64,000 bases of DNA, from positions 620,001-684,000 of the forward strand of contig NZ_CP097128.1 of the NCBI RefSeq assembly GCF_023330685.1, in the 5' to 3' direction. Below the pieces are notes generated by a model that was given only the letters and a program-made list of their open reading frames with translations, did not search any database and was not told the DNA's origin. The stretch's first letter is position 1. Each line of letters begins with the position of its first letter. This stretch comes from Conexibacter sp. DBS9H8 (GTDB taxonomy: Bacteria > Actinomycetota > Thermoleophilia > Solirubrobacterales > Solirubrobacteraceae). Positions 17,674 through 28,749 of the stretch are shown here, piece after piece. Made by a program: the position numbers and the translations under genes.

Positions 17674-19775
17674 TGGTCGCCACCACGCTGGCCGACAGCG
17701 CGCTGCTCGTGCTCGCGAGTCTCGGCCTCGGCGTGGCCGCGCTGCGGATCGCCTCCGGCCTCGCACCGGCCGGCCTGCCCCGCGTCATCGCGGCCGTCGC
17801 CCTCGCCGCGGCCGGCGCCGTCGCCGAGGCGCTCGGCCTCGGCCTTGCCGGCCTCGGTGGCAGCCCGGTCGCGCTCACCCTCGCTGCGGTCCTCACCGCG
17901 GCGGTGACGGTGGTACTCACGCCCCGTCCCGGGGTCGGCCTCCTCAGTGAGGCGGCCACATCGTGGGCGGCAGCGAGCTGGCCGGCCCGCCTTGGGCTCG
18001 GCGCCGCGGGCGGCGGCCTCGCCGCCGTCCTGCTCATCCAACTGCACCGGCCGGTCCTCGGCCAGGACGCGGTCACCTACCACCTGCCGGAGGTGATCGG
18101 TTTCGTCCAGTCCGGGCACACCGGGGCGGTGCAGTCCCTCTTCTACGGGCTGCCGGTCGGCAACTATCCGATCACCGAGGAGGTCCTGCTCGCCTGGGCG
18201 ACCGGCATCGCCCACGGGTTCGCGCCCGCGCTCGTGCTGACGGTCGCCAACGTCGGCCTGCTGCTCGGCGCCGGCTGGCTCACGCTCGCCGAGCTGGAGG
18301 TCCCCGCCGGGCTGCGCGTCCTCGCGCTTGCCGCGCTCGCGCTCGTTCCGCTGATCACTCAGGCGTGGGTGCAGCCGGGCACCGACCTGGAGGCGACCGC
18401 GTGGATGGTCTGCACCGTCGCCCTCGCGCTGGCGGCGCGCCGGCACCCCGGCCTCCTCGCGGCGGCCGTCGTCTGTGCCGGTCTCGCGCTCGGCACCAAG
18501 ACGACGGTGCTCACCTACAGCGTCGGCATCCTCCTCGTCGCCGCGGTTCGCCAACGCCGCGAGCTCGCCCGGTCCTGGCGCCCGCTCGTCGCGGCCGTCC
18601 TGCTCGCCCTGGCCACGGGCGCGATCTGGTACCTGCGCAACTGGGTCCAGCACGGCTCGCCGCTGTGGCCGTTCTCCTCCTTTCCGGGCGGAGCCCCCGA
18701 GCCGGCGATCATCGCCTACCTGCACACGCCGCTGCTCGCCAGCCTTGGCCCGACGCTGTTCGACCATCTCGGCGCCTACGTCGCGGCCCTGTCGGGGTCG
18801 GTGCCGCTGATCCTCGCCGGGTTTCTCGCCGCCCTCGGACTGCTCGCGGGCCTCCGACGCCTGCACCTGCCACGCCGCTACGTGCGGATCGGCGCCGCCG
18901 GCCTGATCGTGATCCTCGGGGCACTCGAGTACGCCCTCGGCCCGGTCACGGGCCTGCCCCGCCATGGGGGCGTGCTCGTCGCCGTCGTCGGCTCGACGCT
19001 GCGGTACCTGTTCCCCGTCATCGCCGCCGGCACCCTCGCCCTCGCCCTCGCCGCCGCCGACCCCCGGCCGCCGATCGCCTGGCTCGCGCGGCTCGTGCTC
19101 GCCGGCGCACTCGTCTGGGATCTCAGCTCGGACCTTCCCGCCCACTTCAGCCTGGCCTTCGACGGCTGGCTGTGGCCGGGGCTCGGGACCGGATTGCTGC
19201 TCAGCGTCGTCCTCGGCGCCCGCGCCCGCGCCCGCGTGAGGGGCCGCTCGTCGTCTGCCCGCCTCGCCCGCCCGGACGCCGACTCCCAACCGGCGCCCGG
19301 GCCCGCGCCCCGCCCCGTCCCGGTCGTGTTCTCCCTGCTCACCGGAGTGGCGCTCGCTGCGCTGTTCACGGTCGGACTCACGGTCGGCTCCCGCCACTTC
19401 AGCCTCCGCCACGCGGCCGTCAGCACCGACTTCGCGACGGCGGTGAGCGCCTTCCTCGACACCCAGCCGGCTTACACGGCCACCGACGCCCCGGTCGCGA
19501 CGACCAAGACCGGCCTCGCTCCCCTCGCCGGGGACCGGCTCCAGCACCGGCTCTCGCTGATCCCGGTCGATGCGAGCTGTGCGCGTGTCGCGGCGATTGG
19601 ACGCCGGCACTGGATCGTGCTCGCGATCACCCCGCCGGCGGCCCGCAGCGGCATCCTCGCGCGGATCGCCCCCTACGGGAGCGCCGAGGCGTGCCTCGCC
19701 CGCCGCCCGCCCGCCTTCGATGACGGCCAGTACGCCGTCTACGCGCCTTGGCAGACCCTCGCCAACCTGTCATAA
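17673..19775 (+). CDS. Polytopic membrane protein, probable GT-C glycosyltransferase
   Basis: A 700-residue protein with about a dozen hydrophobic segments and a region GQDAVTYHLPEVIGFVQSG early in the chain, reminiscent of the acidic loop of GT-C (GT39/GT83-like) transferases. No definitive signature is seen, so the call is by architecture and context. It starts at ATG 17673, overlapping the GT2 stop (TGATG). That GT2 could supply polyprenyl-phosphate sugar, the usual GT-C donor. The C-terminal 150 residues (SRHFSLRHAAVSTDF onward) look extracytoplasmic. It ends 78 bp before clpB. Confidence 0.65.
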   Translation: MVATTLADSALLVLASLGLGVAALRIASGLAPAGLPRVIAAVALAAAGAVAEALGLGLAGLGGSPVALTLAAVLTAAVTVVLTPRPGVGLLSEAATSWAAASWPARLGLGAAGGGLAAVLLIQLHRPVLGQDAVTYHLPEVIGFVQSGHTGAVQSLFYGLPVGNYPITEEVLLAWATGIAHGFAPALVLTVANVGLLLGAGWLTLAELEVPAGLRVLALAALALVPLITQAWVQPGTDLEATAWMVCTVALALAARRHPGLLAAAVVCAGLALGTKTTVLTYSVGILLVAAVRQRRELARSWRPLVAAVLLALATGAIWYLRNWVQHGSPLWPFSSFPGGAPEPAIIAYLHTPLLASLGPTLFDHLGAYVAALSGSVPLILAGFLAALGLLAGLRRLHLPRRYVRIGAAGLIVILGALEYALGPVTGLPRHGGVLVAVVGSTLRYLFPVIAAGTLALALAAADPRPPIAWLARLVLAGALVWDLSSDLPAHFSLAFDGWLWPGLGTGLLLSVVLGARARARVRGRSSSARLARPDADSQPAPGPAPRPVPVVFSLLTGVALAALFTVGLTVGSRHFSLRHAAVSTDFATAVSAFLDTQPAYTATDAPVATTKTGLAPLAGDRLQHRLSLIPVDASCARVAAIGRRHWIVLAITPPAARSGILARIAPYGSAEACLARRPPAFDDGQYAVYAPWQTLANLS

Positions 19776-19798
19776 TCTCAGTCAGAACGACTAAGATT
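19774..19798. promoter_or_regulatory. HspR-type (HAIR-like) operator upstream of clpB
   Basis: AATCTCAGT-N7-ACTAAGATT, a nearly perfect inverted repeat 55 bp before the clpB start. Half-site spacing is identical to the actinobacterial HAIR (CTTGAGT-N7-ACTCAAG), and four of seven bases in each half match. The outer arms AATCT-N15-AGATT are shared with the dnaK leader at 8322-8348. This would bring clpB under HspR control together with the dnaK operon. Confidence 0.7.
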
Positions 19799-19853
19799 TT
19801 GTCCAGCTGAGGTTAACCGACCCTGCCGGACCCGCCCGACCCGAGGATCCCCC

Positions 19854-22418
<2,565 letters not shown>

Positions 22419-22427
22419 GCGGCCCCT

Positions 22428-22460
22428 GCTGTGAGTGGTCCACCGTGGACCACTCACAGC
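22428..22460. terminator. Perfect 15-bp hairpin between clpB and a convergent gene
   Basis: GCTGTGAGTGGTCCA (22428-22442), a 3-nt loop CCG, then TGGACCACTCACAGC (22446-22460). The stem is perfect and lies 10 bp after the clpB stop and 48 bp from the stop of the convergent gene, so it can serve both. There is no T-tract, as is common for terminators in GC-rich actinobacteria. Confidence 0.75.
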
Positions 22461-22507
22461 CCACGGCGCACCGGCCCTGCGAATCCTCGCGCCGGCTGCG
22501 GTGCTCC

Positions 22508-23113
22508 CTAGCCGACGCTGACGCGCAGCCGGGCGACCCGTCCGGGCGGTCGGTCCGTCGGCCCGGCGACGGTGTCGATCAGCAGCGTCCAGGTGCCGGA
22601 CGTGGGCCGGAAGGGAAACAGCGGCCGGCCCGGCGCGATCAGGGCACCGCACTGGCCCCGGCTCTCCCCGAGCGCGACGGTGGCGGCCGCCCGACCGGAC
22701 GGGGCGAGGTAGTGCAGGTAGAGGCGGACCTCCGGGCCGGACGGAGCGAAATCCCAGGCCTCGAACGTGACGCGGCGGCGCGGGGAGGACCCGGCACCGG
22801 CGGTGAACAGCGCTCCCGTGGGGCGGGTGACCGTGAACTGCGCACTCGCGGTCACCGATCCGTCCGTTGCCGTTGCCGTGTCGGCGCTCTGGGCGACCCC
22901 GGCGGGCAGGCCTCCGGGGAGGACGGCGGTGAAGAAGTCGCCGGTCCTGGCGGTCAGGCTCTGGCCGAAGTCGACGCCGTCGATGGCGAGGTCGAAGGGT
23001 GCGTCCGGGGCAAAGCCGCTGCCGCTCAGGTTGACCCGGTCTCCGACGAGCTCGCAGGCGTGCAGAACGGCGAGCCGTGGGCCGGGGGCGGGGGAGACCG
23101 TCACGTGCAGCAC
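22508..23113 (-). CDS. Hypothetical protein with IPT/Ig-like beta-sandwich pattern
   Basis: About 201 residues if started at GTG 23113; a GTG at 23104 would also fit. I do not recognise the family. NLSGSGFAPDAPFDLAIDGV resembles the core of IPT/TIG-like Ig folds. A second beta-rich region contains RRRVTFEAWDFAPSGPEVRL and ends RLRVSVG. No clear signal peptide or membrane anchor is visible. Longer frames run into the divergent GYD gene and are unlikely. It is convergent with clpB. Confidence 0.55.
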   Translation of the reverse strand: MLHVTVSPAPGPRLAVLHACELVGDRVNLSGSGFAPDAPFDLAIDGVDFGQSLTARTGDFFTAVLPGGLPAGVAQSADTATATDGSVTASAQFTVTRPTGALFTAGAGSSPRRRVTFEAWDFAPSGPEVRLYLHYLAPSGRAAATVALGESRGQCGALIAPGRPLFPFRPTSGTWTLLIDTVAGPTDRPPGRVARLRVSVG

Positions 23114-23161
23114 GGCCGGAAATGGTACAAGTGAGCCACCCGTCGACGGAGAGGAGGCACC

Positions 23162-23443
23162 GTGCCCACCTACATCATGCTCACCACCCTCACCCCCGAG
23201 GGCGTGCAGACGCTGCGCAACAACCCGGACCGGATCAAAGAGGTCAACCGTGAGGTCGAACAGCTCGGGGCGAAGGTCATCGCCCAATGGGCGACCATGG
23301 GTCGCTGTGACTTCGTCAACGTGATCGAGGCCCCGGATGAGGCGACGATCATGCGTGTCTCGGTTGAGCTGAGCGCCCGCGGCACCGGTCGCTATGAGAC
23401 GCTGCCGGCTGTCCCCATCGATGCCTTCATCTCCCTCCTCTGA
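23162..23443 (+). CDS. GYD-domain protein
   Basis: A 93-residue protein matching the GYD family: PTYIMLTTLTPEGVQTLRNN at the start, LGAKVIAQWATMGRCDFVNV in the middle and APDEATIMRVSVELSARGTG near the end. GYD proteins have a ferredoxin-like fold related to stress-responsive dimeric alpha-beta barrels; their biochemical role is not established. The GTG start at 23162 is preceded by GAGAGGAGG. It lies 50 bp before purD, so it may share a transcript with it, though no functional link is known. Confidence 0.88.
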   Translation: MPTYIMLTTLTPEGVQTLRNNPDRIKEVNREVEQLGAKVIAQWATMGRCDFVNVIEAPDEATIMRVSVELSARGTGRYETLPAVPIDAFISLL

Positions 23444-23493
23444 CCGCCGGTGAGAGCCGCCTCGACCCGCCGCGTGCGGCGAACCCGCTGCCC

Positions 23494-24816
23494 GTGAGCG
23501 GCCCGGTCGTGCTCGTGGTCGGCTCCGGCGGCCGTGAGCACGCGATCCTTGACGCCCTCGCTCGCTCCCCGCGGCGGCCCCAGCTGCACGCCGCGCCCGG
23601 CAACCCGGGGATCGCGGGGATCGCCACCGTCCATCCGGTGCCCGCCGCCGACGTGCCGGGGATCGTCACCCTCGCCGGCGAACTCGAGGCCGAGCTCGTC
23701 GTGATCGGGCCGGAGGCGCCGCTCGCCAACGGGGTCGTCGACGCGCTGGCGGCGGCCGGGATCGCCTGCTTCGGACCGACCGCCGCGGCTGCTCGCCTCG
23801 AGGGCTCCAAGGCGTTCTGCAAGGACGTGCTCGCCGCCGCCGGGGTCCCGACGGGCGCTCACACCGTCGTCGAGACCGTCGCCGCCGGGCTCGCGGCGAT
23901 CGGTGACCGGTTCCCGGCGGTGATCAAGGCCGATGGGCTCGCCGCCGGCAAGGGGGTCGTCATCGCCGGCGATGCCGCCGAGGCGCGGGCGGCGCTGGAG
24001 AGCTTCCTGATCGAGCACCGCTTCGGCACGACGCGGGTCGTCGTCGAGGAGTACCTCGAGGGGGAGGAGTGTTCGCTGTTCGCCCTCTGTGACGGGGTCT
24101 CGGCGCTGCCGCTCGCCTCCGCTCAGGACTACAAGCGGATCGGGGACGGGGACGCGGGTCCCAACACCGGCGGGATGGGCGCCTACTCGCCGCTGGGACG
24201 GATCGACGCGGCCGCGGCCGCGTCGATCTGCGCGCGCGTGCACCAGCCCGTCCTCGACGAACTCGCCCGCCGTGGCAGCCCATTCCACGGACTCCTCTAC
24301 GCCGGGCTGATGCTGACCGCCGACGGCCCGCAGGTGATCGAGTTCAACGTCCGCTTCGGCGACCCGGAGACCCAGGCGATCCTGCCGCGGCTGCGCAGCG
24401 ACCTGCTCGAGCTGATGCTCGCCGCGTCGGTCCCCGGCGGGCTGGCGGGGGTGAGCCTCGAGTGGGATCCCCGTCCCGCCGTCACCGTCGTCCTCGCCTC
24501 CGCCGGCTACCCGGAGTCGGGCGGTCCGCCGGTGGTGATCGACGGGCTCGACGCGCTCCCTGACGGGGTGCATCTCACCCACGCGGGCACCCGCCGCGAG
24601 GCGGACGGGAGCGTGCTCACCGACGGCGGCCGAGTGCTCAATCTCACCGCCCTCGGGGACGATCTCGCCGCCGCGCGCACGCTCGCCTACGCCGGCGCGG
24701 CGGCCGTCAGCTTTCCCGGGGCGCAGATGCGAACCGACATCGCCGCCGCGGCCGCGTCGAGCGGCCACGGTCCAGCCGGGCCGCCAACCGGGTCGACCGG
24801 CTCGGTCGCCCGCTAG
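23494..24816 (+). CDS. purD: Phosphoribosylamine-glycine ligase
   Basis: Second step of de novo purine synthesis: joins glycine to 5-phosphoribosylamine with ATP. The 440-residue ATP-grasp protein starts VVLVVGSGGREHAILDAL and has VIKADGLAAGKGVVIAG for ATP, GPNTGGMGAYSP and EFNVRFGDPETQAILPRL for metal and substrate. The C-terminal B domain includes VVLASAGYPESGG. Start is GTG 23494. It leads the purine region, separated from purB by a secreted-protein gene 11 bp downstream. Length matches the family. Confidence 0.97.
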   Translation: MSGPVVLVVGSGGREHAILDALARSPRRPQLHAAPGNPGIAGIATVHPVPAADVPGIVTLAGELEAELVVIGPEAPLANGVVDALAAAGIACFGPTAAAARLEGSKAFCKDVLAAAGVPTGAHTVVETVAAGLAAIGDRFPAVIKADGLAAGKGVVIAGDAAEARAALESFLIEHRFGTTRVVVEEYLEGEECSLFALCDGVSALPLASAQDYKRIGDGDAGPNTGGMGAYSPLGRIDAAAAASICARVHQPVLDELARRGSPFHGLLYAGLMLTADGPQVIEFNVRFGDPETQAILPRLRSDLLELMLAASVPGGLAGVSLEWDPRPAVTVVLASAGYPESGGPPVVIDGLDALPDGVHLTHAGTRREADGSVLTDGGRVLNLTALGDDLAAARTLAYAGAAAVSFPGAQMRTDIAAAAASSGHGPAGPPTGSTGSVAR

Positions 24817-24827
24817 CCTGCCGCGAG

Positions 24828-26207
24828 ATGCGCCGCCGGTCCGCCTCTCTCTGGCTCGTCTCGCTCGCGCTGCTCGGCCTTCTCGCCGGCTCCGGCCTCG
24901 CGCGGCCACCGGCCGCCGCCGCCGGGTCGCGGGCCGCCGGGTCGGGGTCGGCGAGCGCGTCGGATCCGGTGACGCTCACCACCCCCGCAAACGGCGGCCT
25001 GATCATCGACGCCCAGCCGACCTTCGCCGGGGCTGCGCAGAACGCTCCGGCCGCCTCCGGTCAGGTCACCGTTGACGTCTACGCAGGCACCAGCGCCGGC
25101 GCGCTGCCCGTCGAGGTGCTCAGCGCCGACGTGCATTCGGGCGCCTACACGGTGACCGCCGTCGGCCTCCCCGACGGCACCTACACCGCGACGGCGTCCG
25201 AGACCGCCACGAGCAGCGGTCTCGCGACGAGCGCGCCGGTCACCTTCCAGATCTTCAGCGCCCCGCCACAGGTGACCCTCACCGCCCCGCCGGCGCCGAT
25301 CACGACGCCTGCGCCGACCCTCACCGGCACCGCGTCGACCCAACCCGGAGCCGGGCAGAGCGTCGACATCATCCTCTGGTCCGGTTCGGGCACCGACTCG
25401 ACGCCACTGGCGATGCTGCCGGGCACCGTCGCGGCCGACGGCAGCTTCAGCGTGCAGGTGCGCCCCGGTCTCGCGGTCGGCACCTACACGGCGGTCGCCG
25501 GCCAGCAGCTCGCCTCCGGGCCGAACTTCAGCCGGCCGGTCACCTTCGCCATCACCACCGCACATGCGGTGCTGAGGCTCACCACTCCCAGGCCGGGAGC
25601 GAGCGAACCCCAGAGCGCGGTCCGTTTCTCCGGCAGCGCCGGTGCTGCCTACGGTGACAGCCCGCACGTCACCGTCACCCTCTACAGGGGCCGCCGCGCT
25701 GCCGGCCGCCCGATCGGCCGGGCCGTCGTCGCCCGGACCGCGACGAGCTGGTCGCTGCGCTGGCGGCGGACTCTCGCGCTTGGGATCTACACCGTCGCGA
25801 TCGGCCAGGCCAACGTCGTCAACCGGGTCACCCGGGTGACCCGCACCTTCCGGGTCGCCGCCCCCGCCTCCCTGATCGGCCCGCCGGGGATCACCGCGGC
25901 CGGCCGGGTGAGTGCGACGGTCAGCTGCCTCCCTGAGGCGGGGAGCTGCCACGGAGACGTCCTCATTCTCACTCAGGCGCCGTTCACTCCCCAGTACGGC
26001 GGGCCTCACGGTCGGCTGTCGCTGCTGTTTGCCCACTTCAGTCTCCCGGCCGGCGCCCGGGAGACCCTCACCGCCCAGCTGAGCGCCCCGGTCCGGCGGG
26101 TGCTCGTCCGGGCCCGGCAGTTCAGTCTCGTCGACACCGTCATCTACCCGCTCGGTTCGCGCCTCGCCGAGCTGACCCGCACAACCGCGCGAGTGAGCGT
26201 CGGCTGA
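24828..26207 (+). CDS. Secreted protein with repeated Ig-like domains
   Basis: A 459-residue protein with a signal peptide (LWLVSLALLGLLAGSGLA). It then has at least three bacterial Ig-like repeats: VTLTTPANGGLIIDAQPTFAG, VTLTAPPAPITTPAPTLTG and LRLTTPRPGASEPQSAVRFSG. Each is followed by a GTYTATA or GIYTVAIGQ strand. The last 130 residues include SCLPEAGSCHGD, a possible disulfide, and no membrane anchor. Function is unknown; such repeats usually serve adhesion or surface display. It starts 11 bp after purD and ends just before a hairpin ahead of purB, and interrupts the pur genes without an obvious link to purines. Confidence 0.72.
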   Translation: MRRRSASLWLVSLALLGLLAGSGLARPPAAAAGSRAAGSGSASASDPVTLTTPANGGLIIDAQPTFAGAAQNAPAASGQVTVDVYAGTSAGALPVEVLSADVHSGAYTVTAVGLPDGTYTATASETATSSGLATSAPVTFQIFSAPPQVTLTAPPAPITTPAPTLTGTASTQPGAGQSVDIILWSGSGTDSTPLAMLPGTVAADGSFSVQVRPGLAVGTYTAVAGQQLASGPNFSRPVTFAITTAHAVLRLTTPRPGASEPQSAVRFSGSAGAAYGDSPHVTVTLYRGRRAAGRPIGRAVVARTATSWSLRWRRTLALGIYTVAIGQANVVNRVTRVTRTFRVAAPASLIGPPGITAAGRVSATVSCLPEAGSCHGDVLILTQAPFTPQYGGPHGRLSLLFAHFSLPAGARETLTAQLSAPVRRVLVRARQFSLVDTVIYPLGSRLAELTRTTARVSVG

Positions 26208-26208
26208 G

Positions 26209-26237
26209 GGCCCCGAGCGCCTTCTAAGCTCGGGGCC
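26209..26237. terminator. Perfect 10-bp hairpin abutting the purB start
   Basis: GGCCCCGAGC (26209-26218), a 9-nt loop and GCTCGGGGCC (26228-26237). The stem begins 2 bp after the stop of the secreted Ig-like protein and ends one base before the purB ATG. It can terminate the upstream gene but also occupies the place of the purB ribosome binding site, so it may attenuate purB translation. Confidence 0.6.
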
Positions 26238-26238
26238 G

Positions 26239-27528
26239 ATGATCGCTCGCTACACCCGCCCGGAATTCGGCGACCTGTGGTCCGATCACGCCCGCTTTGA
26301 GGCGATCCGCCAGGTTGAGGTCGCCGCCTGTGAGGAGATGGACGGCCCGACGGATGCGGAGATGGTCGCGATCCGGGCGGCCAGCTTCACCGTGGAGGCG
26401 GTGCTCGAGCGCGAGCGCGTCACCGACCACGACACGGCCGCGCTCGTCGACGTGCTCGCCGCCTCCGCCGGCCCGGCCGGCCGCTGGATCCACTACGGGC
26501 TCACCTCCTCTGACGTGCTCGACACGGGCCTCGCCCTGCAGCTGCGGGCCGCCGGGGAGCTGATCCTGCCCGACGCCCGGGCCCTCGTCACCGCCCTCGC
26601 CGAACAGGCCCGCGCCCACGTCGACACCCTCTGTGTCGGGCGTACCCACGGCATCCACGCCGAGCCGACGAGCTTCGGGATCAAGCTCGCCGGGTTCGCC
26701 TTCGAGGCCCACCGCAACCTCGAGCGGCTCGAGCGGGCCTTCGCGGAGGTGGCGGTCGGCGCCCTGTCGGGCGCCGTCGGCACCTACGCCGCGACCTCCC
26801 CGGCCTTTGAGGCCCGGGTACTCGCCCGGCTCGGTCTCACCGCCGAGCCGGTCTCCACCCAGGTCGTCCCGCGGGATCGGCACGCCGCGCTGCTCGAGGC
26901 GATCGCCCTCGCCGGCACCGGCCTCGAGCGCCTCGCCACCGAGATCCGCCACCTCGCCCGCACCGAGCTGTCGGAGGCGCGTGAGCCGTTCCGGCCCGGC
27001 CAGAAGGGCTCCTCGGCGATGCCGCACAAGCGCAACCCGATCGCCGCCGAGCAGATCACAGGGCTCGCCCGCGTCCTCCGGGCCGACGCGACCGCGGCCC
27101 TGGAGAACGTCGCGCTGTGGCACGAGCGCGACATCTCCCACTCGAGCGTCGAGCGGATCATCCTCCCGGACGCGACGACCCTGTTCGACCACATGCAGCG
27201 GCGGATGCTCAGGCTCATCCGCGGCCTCGAGATCAACCCGGCGGCGATGGCGGAGAACCTCGAGCTCACCCACGGCGCGATCTTCTCCCAGCGGCTGCTG
27301 CTCACCCTCGTGGAAACCCGCGGGCTCAGCCGCGATGAGGCCTACCGGATCACCCAGGCCCTCACCCAGCGCGCCTTCGACACCCGCGTCCATCTGCGCA
27401 CGCTGCTGGCCGACGGAGAGGGCGGGCCGGCCTGTGAGGGCCTCGACCTCGACGCGATCTTCTCCTACGCCCCGTATGTCCGTTACGCCCAGGAGATCGT
27501 CGGGCGCCTCGATAGGATCGTGCCGTGA
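26239..27528 (+). CDS. purB: Adenylosuccinate lyase
   Basis: Cleaves SAICAR to AICAR and adenylosuccinate to AMP, releasing fumarate. The 429-residue protein starts MIARYTRPEFGDLW as in the bacterial short form. It has GLTSSDVLDTGLALQL, the His-containing CVGRTHGIHAEPTSFG, and the fumarase/aspartase signature GSSAMPHKRNP that carries the flexible catalytic loop Ser. No Shine-Dalgarno sequence is visible because a hairpin fills the upstream bases. Its last 4 bp overlap purC (GTGA), starting the coupled series purB-C-S-Q-L. Confidence 0.98.
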   Translation: MIARYTRPEFGDLWSDHARFEAIRQVEVAACEEMDGPTDAEMVAIRAASFTVEAVLERERVTDHDTAALVDVLAASAGPAGRWIHYGLTSSDVLDTGLALQLRAAGELILPDARALVTALAEQARAHVDTLCVGRTHGIHAEPTSFGIKLAGFAFEAHRNLERLERAFAEVAVGALSGAVGTYAATSPAFEARVLARLGLTAEPVSTQVVPRDRHAALLEAIALAGTGLERLATEIRHLARTELSEAREPFRPGQKGSSAMPHKRNPIAAEQITGLARVLRADATAALENVALWHERDISHSSVERIILPDATTLFDHMQRRMLRLIRGLEINPAAMAENLELTHGAIFSQRLLLTLVETRGLSRDEAYRITQALTQRAFDTRVHLRTLLADGEGGPACEGLDLDAIFSYAPYVRYAQEIVGRLDRIVP

Positions 27529-28493
27529 GCGCGCTCAGCGACCTGCCCCTCCTCAGCGCGGGCAAGGTACGCGACGTCTATGACCTGTCCGACCGGCTGC
27601 TGCTCGTCGCCACCGACCGCATCTCCACCTATGACGTCGTCCACCCGACCCCGATCCCGGGCAAGGGCGCGGTGCTGACCGGCCTCACCGCCTTCTGGCT
27701 CGAGCGGGCCGGCGCGATCGTGCCCCACCATCTCCTGTCGGTTCTCGACGGGGTGCCCGACGCGGTTCGCGGCCGGGCGATGGTCGTCAAGAAGCTGGCG
27801 ATGCTGCCCGTCGAAGCGGTCGTGCGCGGCTACCTCAGCGGCAGCGGCTGGCGTGACTATCAGGCCACCGGCCAGGTGTCGGGAATCGCGCTGCCGGCCG
27901 GGATGGAGGAGTCCGACCGCCTGCCCGAACCGATCTTCACCCCGTCGACGAAGGCGGCCGCCGGTCACGATGAGGCGATCGACTTCGGCGCTGCGGCCGC
28001 GCTGATCGGCTCTGCGGACCTCGCCGCGCAGCTGCGCGAGCGGGCACTGGAGCTCTACCGCCTCGCGGCCGGACACGCCGCGCAGCGCGGGATCATCCTC
28101 GCCGACACGAAGTTCGAGTTCGGCCTCGACGCCGACGGAGTGCTCACCCTCGCCGATGAGGTCTGCACCCCCGACTCGAGCCGGTTCTGGCCCGCCGCCG
28201 AGTACGCGCCAGGCCGCCCCCAGGCAAGCTTCGACAAGCAGTACGTGCGCGACTGGGCGACCGCCACCGGCTGGGACAAGCGCCCGCCCGCCCCGGCGAT
28301 CCCCGCTGACATCGTCGCGGCGACCGCAGCCCGTTATCAGGAGGCGTGGGTGCGGCTCACCGACACGCCGTTCTCGGACTGGCTCACCGCCACGCGCGCC
28401 GATCCGGCGCGCGTCGGTCTCGGCGCCCCGGGTGCCGAGACCGCAAGCGTCGTCCCTGACCGTTTCAATCACCCCGACTCCCCGGAGGCCTGA
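27525..28493 (+). CDS. purC: SAICAR synthase
   Basis: Condenses CAIR with aspartate using ATP. The 322-residue protein is of the longer (about 300-residue) SAICAR synthetase type. It has LLSAGKVRDVYDLSDRLLLV at the N-terminus, MLPVEAVVRGYLSGSGWRDY in the core, ILADTKFEFGLDADG for metal binding and PDSSRFWPAAEY. It starts at GTG overlapping purB by 4 bp and is followed one base later by purS. All expected motifs are present and there is no sign of truncation. Confidence 0.97.
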   Translation: MSALSDLPLLSAGKVRDVYDLSDRLLLVATDRISTYDVVHPTPIPGKGAVLTGLTAFWLERAGAIVPHHLLSVLDGVPDAVRGRAMVVKKLAMLPVEAVVRGYLSGSGWRDYQATGQVSGIALPAGMEESDRLPEPIFTPSTKAAAGHDEAIDFGAAAALIGSADLAAQLRERALELYRLAAGHAAQRGIILADTKFEFGLDADGVLTLADEVCTPDSSRFWPAAEYAPGRPQASFDKQYVRDWATATGWDKRPPAPAIPADIVAATAARYQEAWVRLTDTPFSDWLTATRADPARVGLGAPGAETASVVPDRFNHPDSPEA

Positions 28494-28494
28494 C

Positions 28495-28749
28495 GTGCCG
28501 CGCGCCCGTGTTCTCATCCGCCCCAAGGCGGGCATCCTCGACCCGCAGGGCCAGGCGGTCGAGCGGGCGCTGCCCCAACTCGGGTTCACGGGCGCCGCCA
28601 ACGTCCACGTCGGCCGACTGATCGAGCTCGACGTCGAGGACATCGCCGAGGTGGCGGGGATGTGTGAGCGGCTGCTCGCCAACCCGCTGATCGAGGAGTA
28701 CGAGGTCATCGAGCTTGCGTCCGCTTCCGCCGGAGAGCCGTCGGCGTGA
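28495..28749 (+). CDS. purS: FGAM synthase subunit PurS
   Basis: An 84-residue subunit that bridges PurL and PurQ in the three-part formylglycinamidine ribonucleotide synthase of Gram-positive bacteria. It reads ARVLIRPKAGILDPQGQAVE, then LPQLGFTGAANVHVGRLIEL, both typical of the family. I placed the start at GTG 28495, one base after the purC stop; longer frames only extend into purC. It overlaps purQ by 4 bp. Together with the glutaminase and the small-type PurL that follow, it completes the complex. Confidence 0.95.
   Translation: MPRARVLIRPKAGILDPQGQAVERALPQLGFTGAANVHVGRLIELDVEDIAEVAGMCERLLANPLIEEYEVIELASASAGEPSA

Noticed and set aside
22428-22460. Palindrome as a protein-binding operator
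   Set aside because: It lies between two gene ends rather than starts, and its 3-nt loop favours an RNA hairpin.
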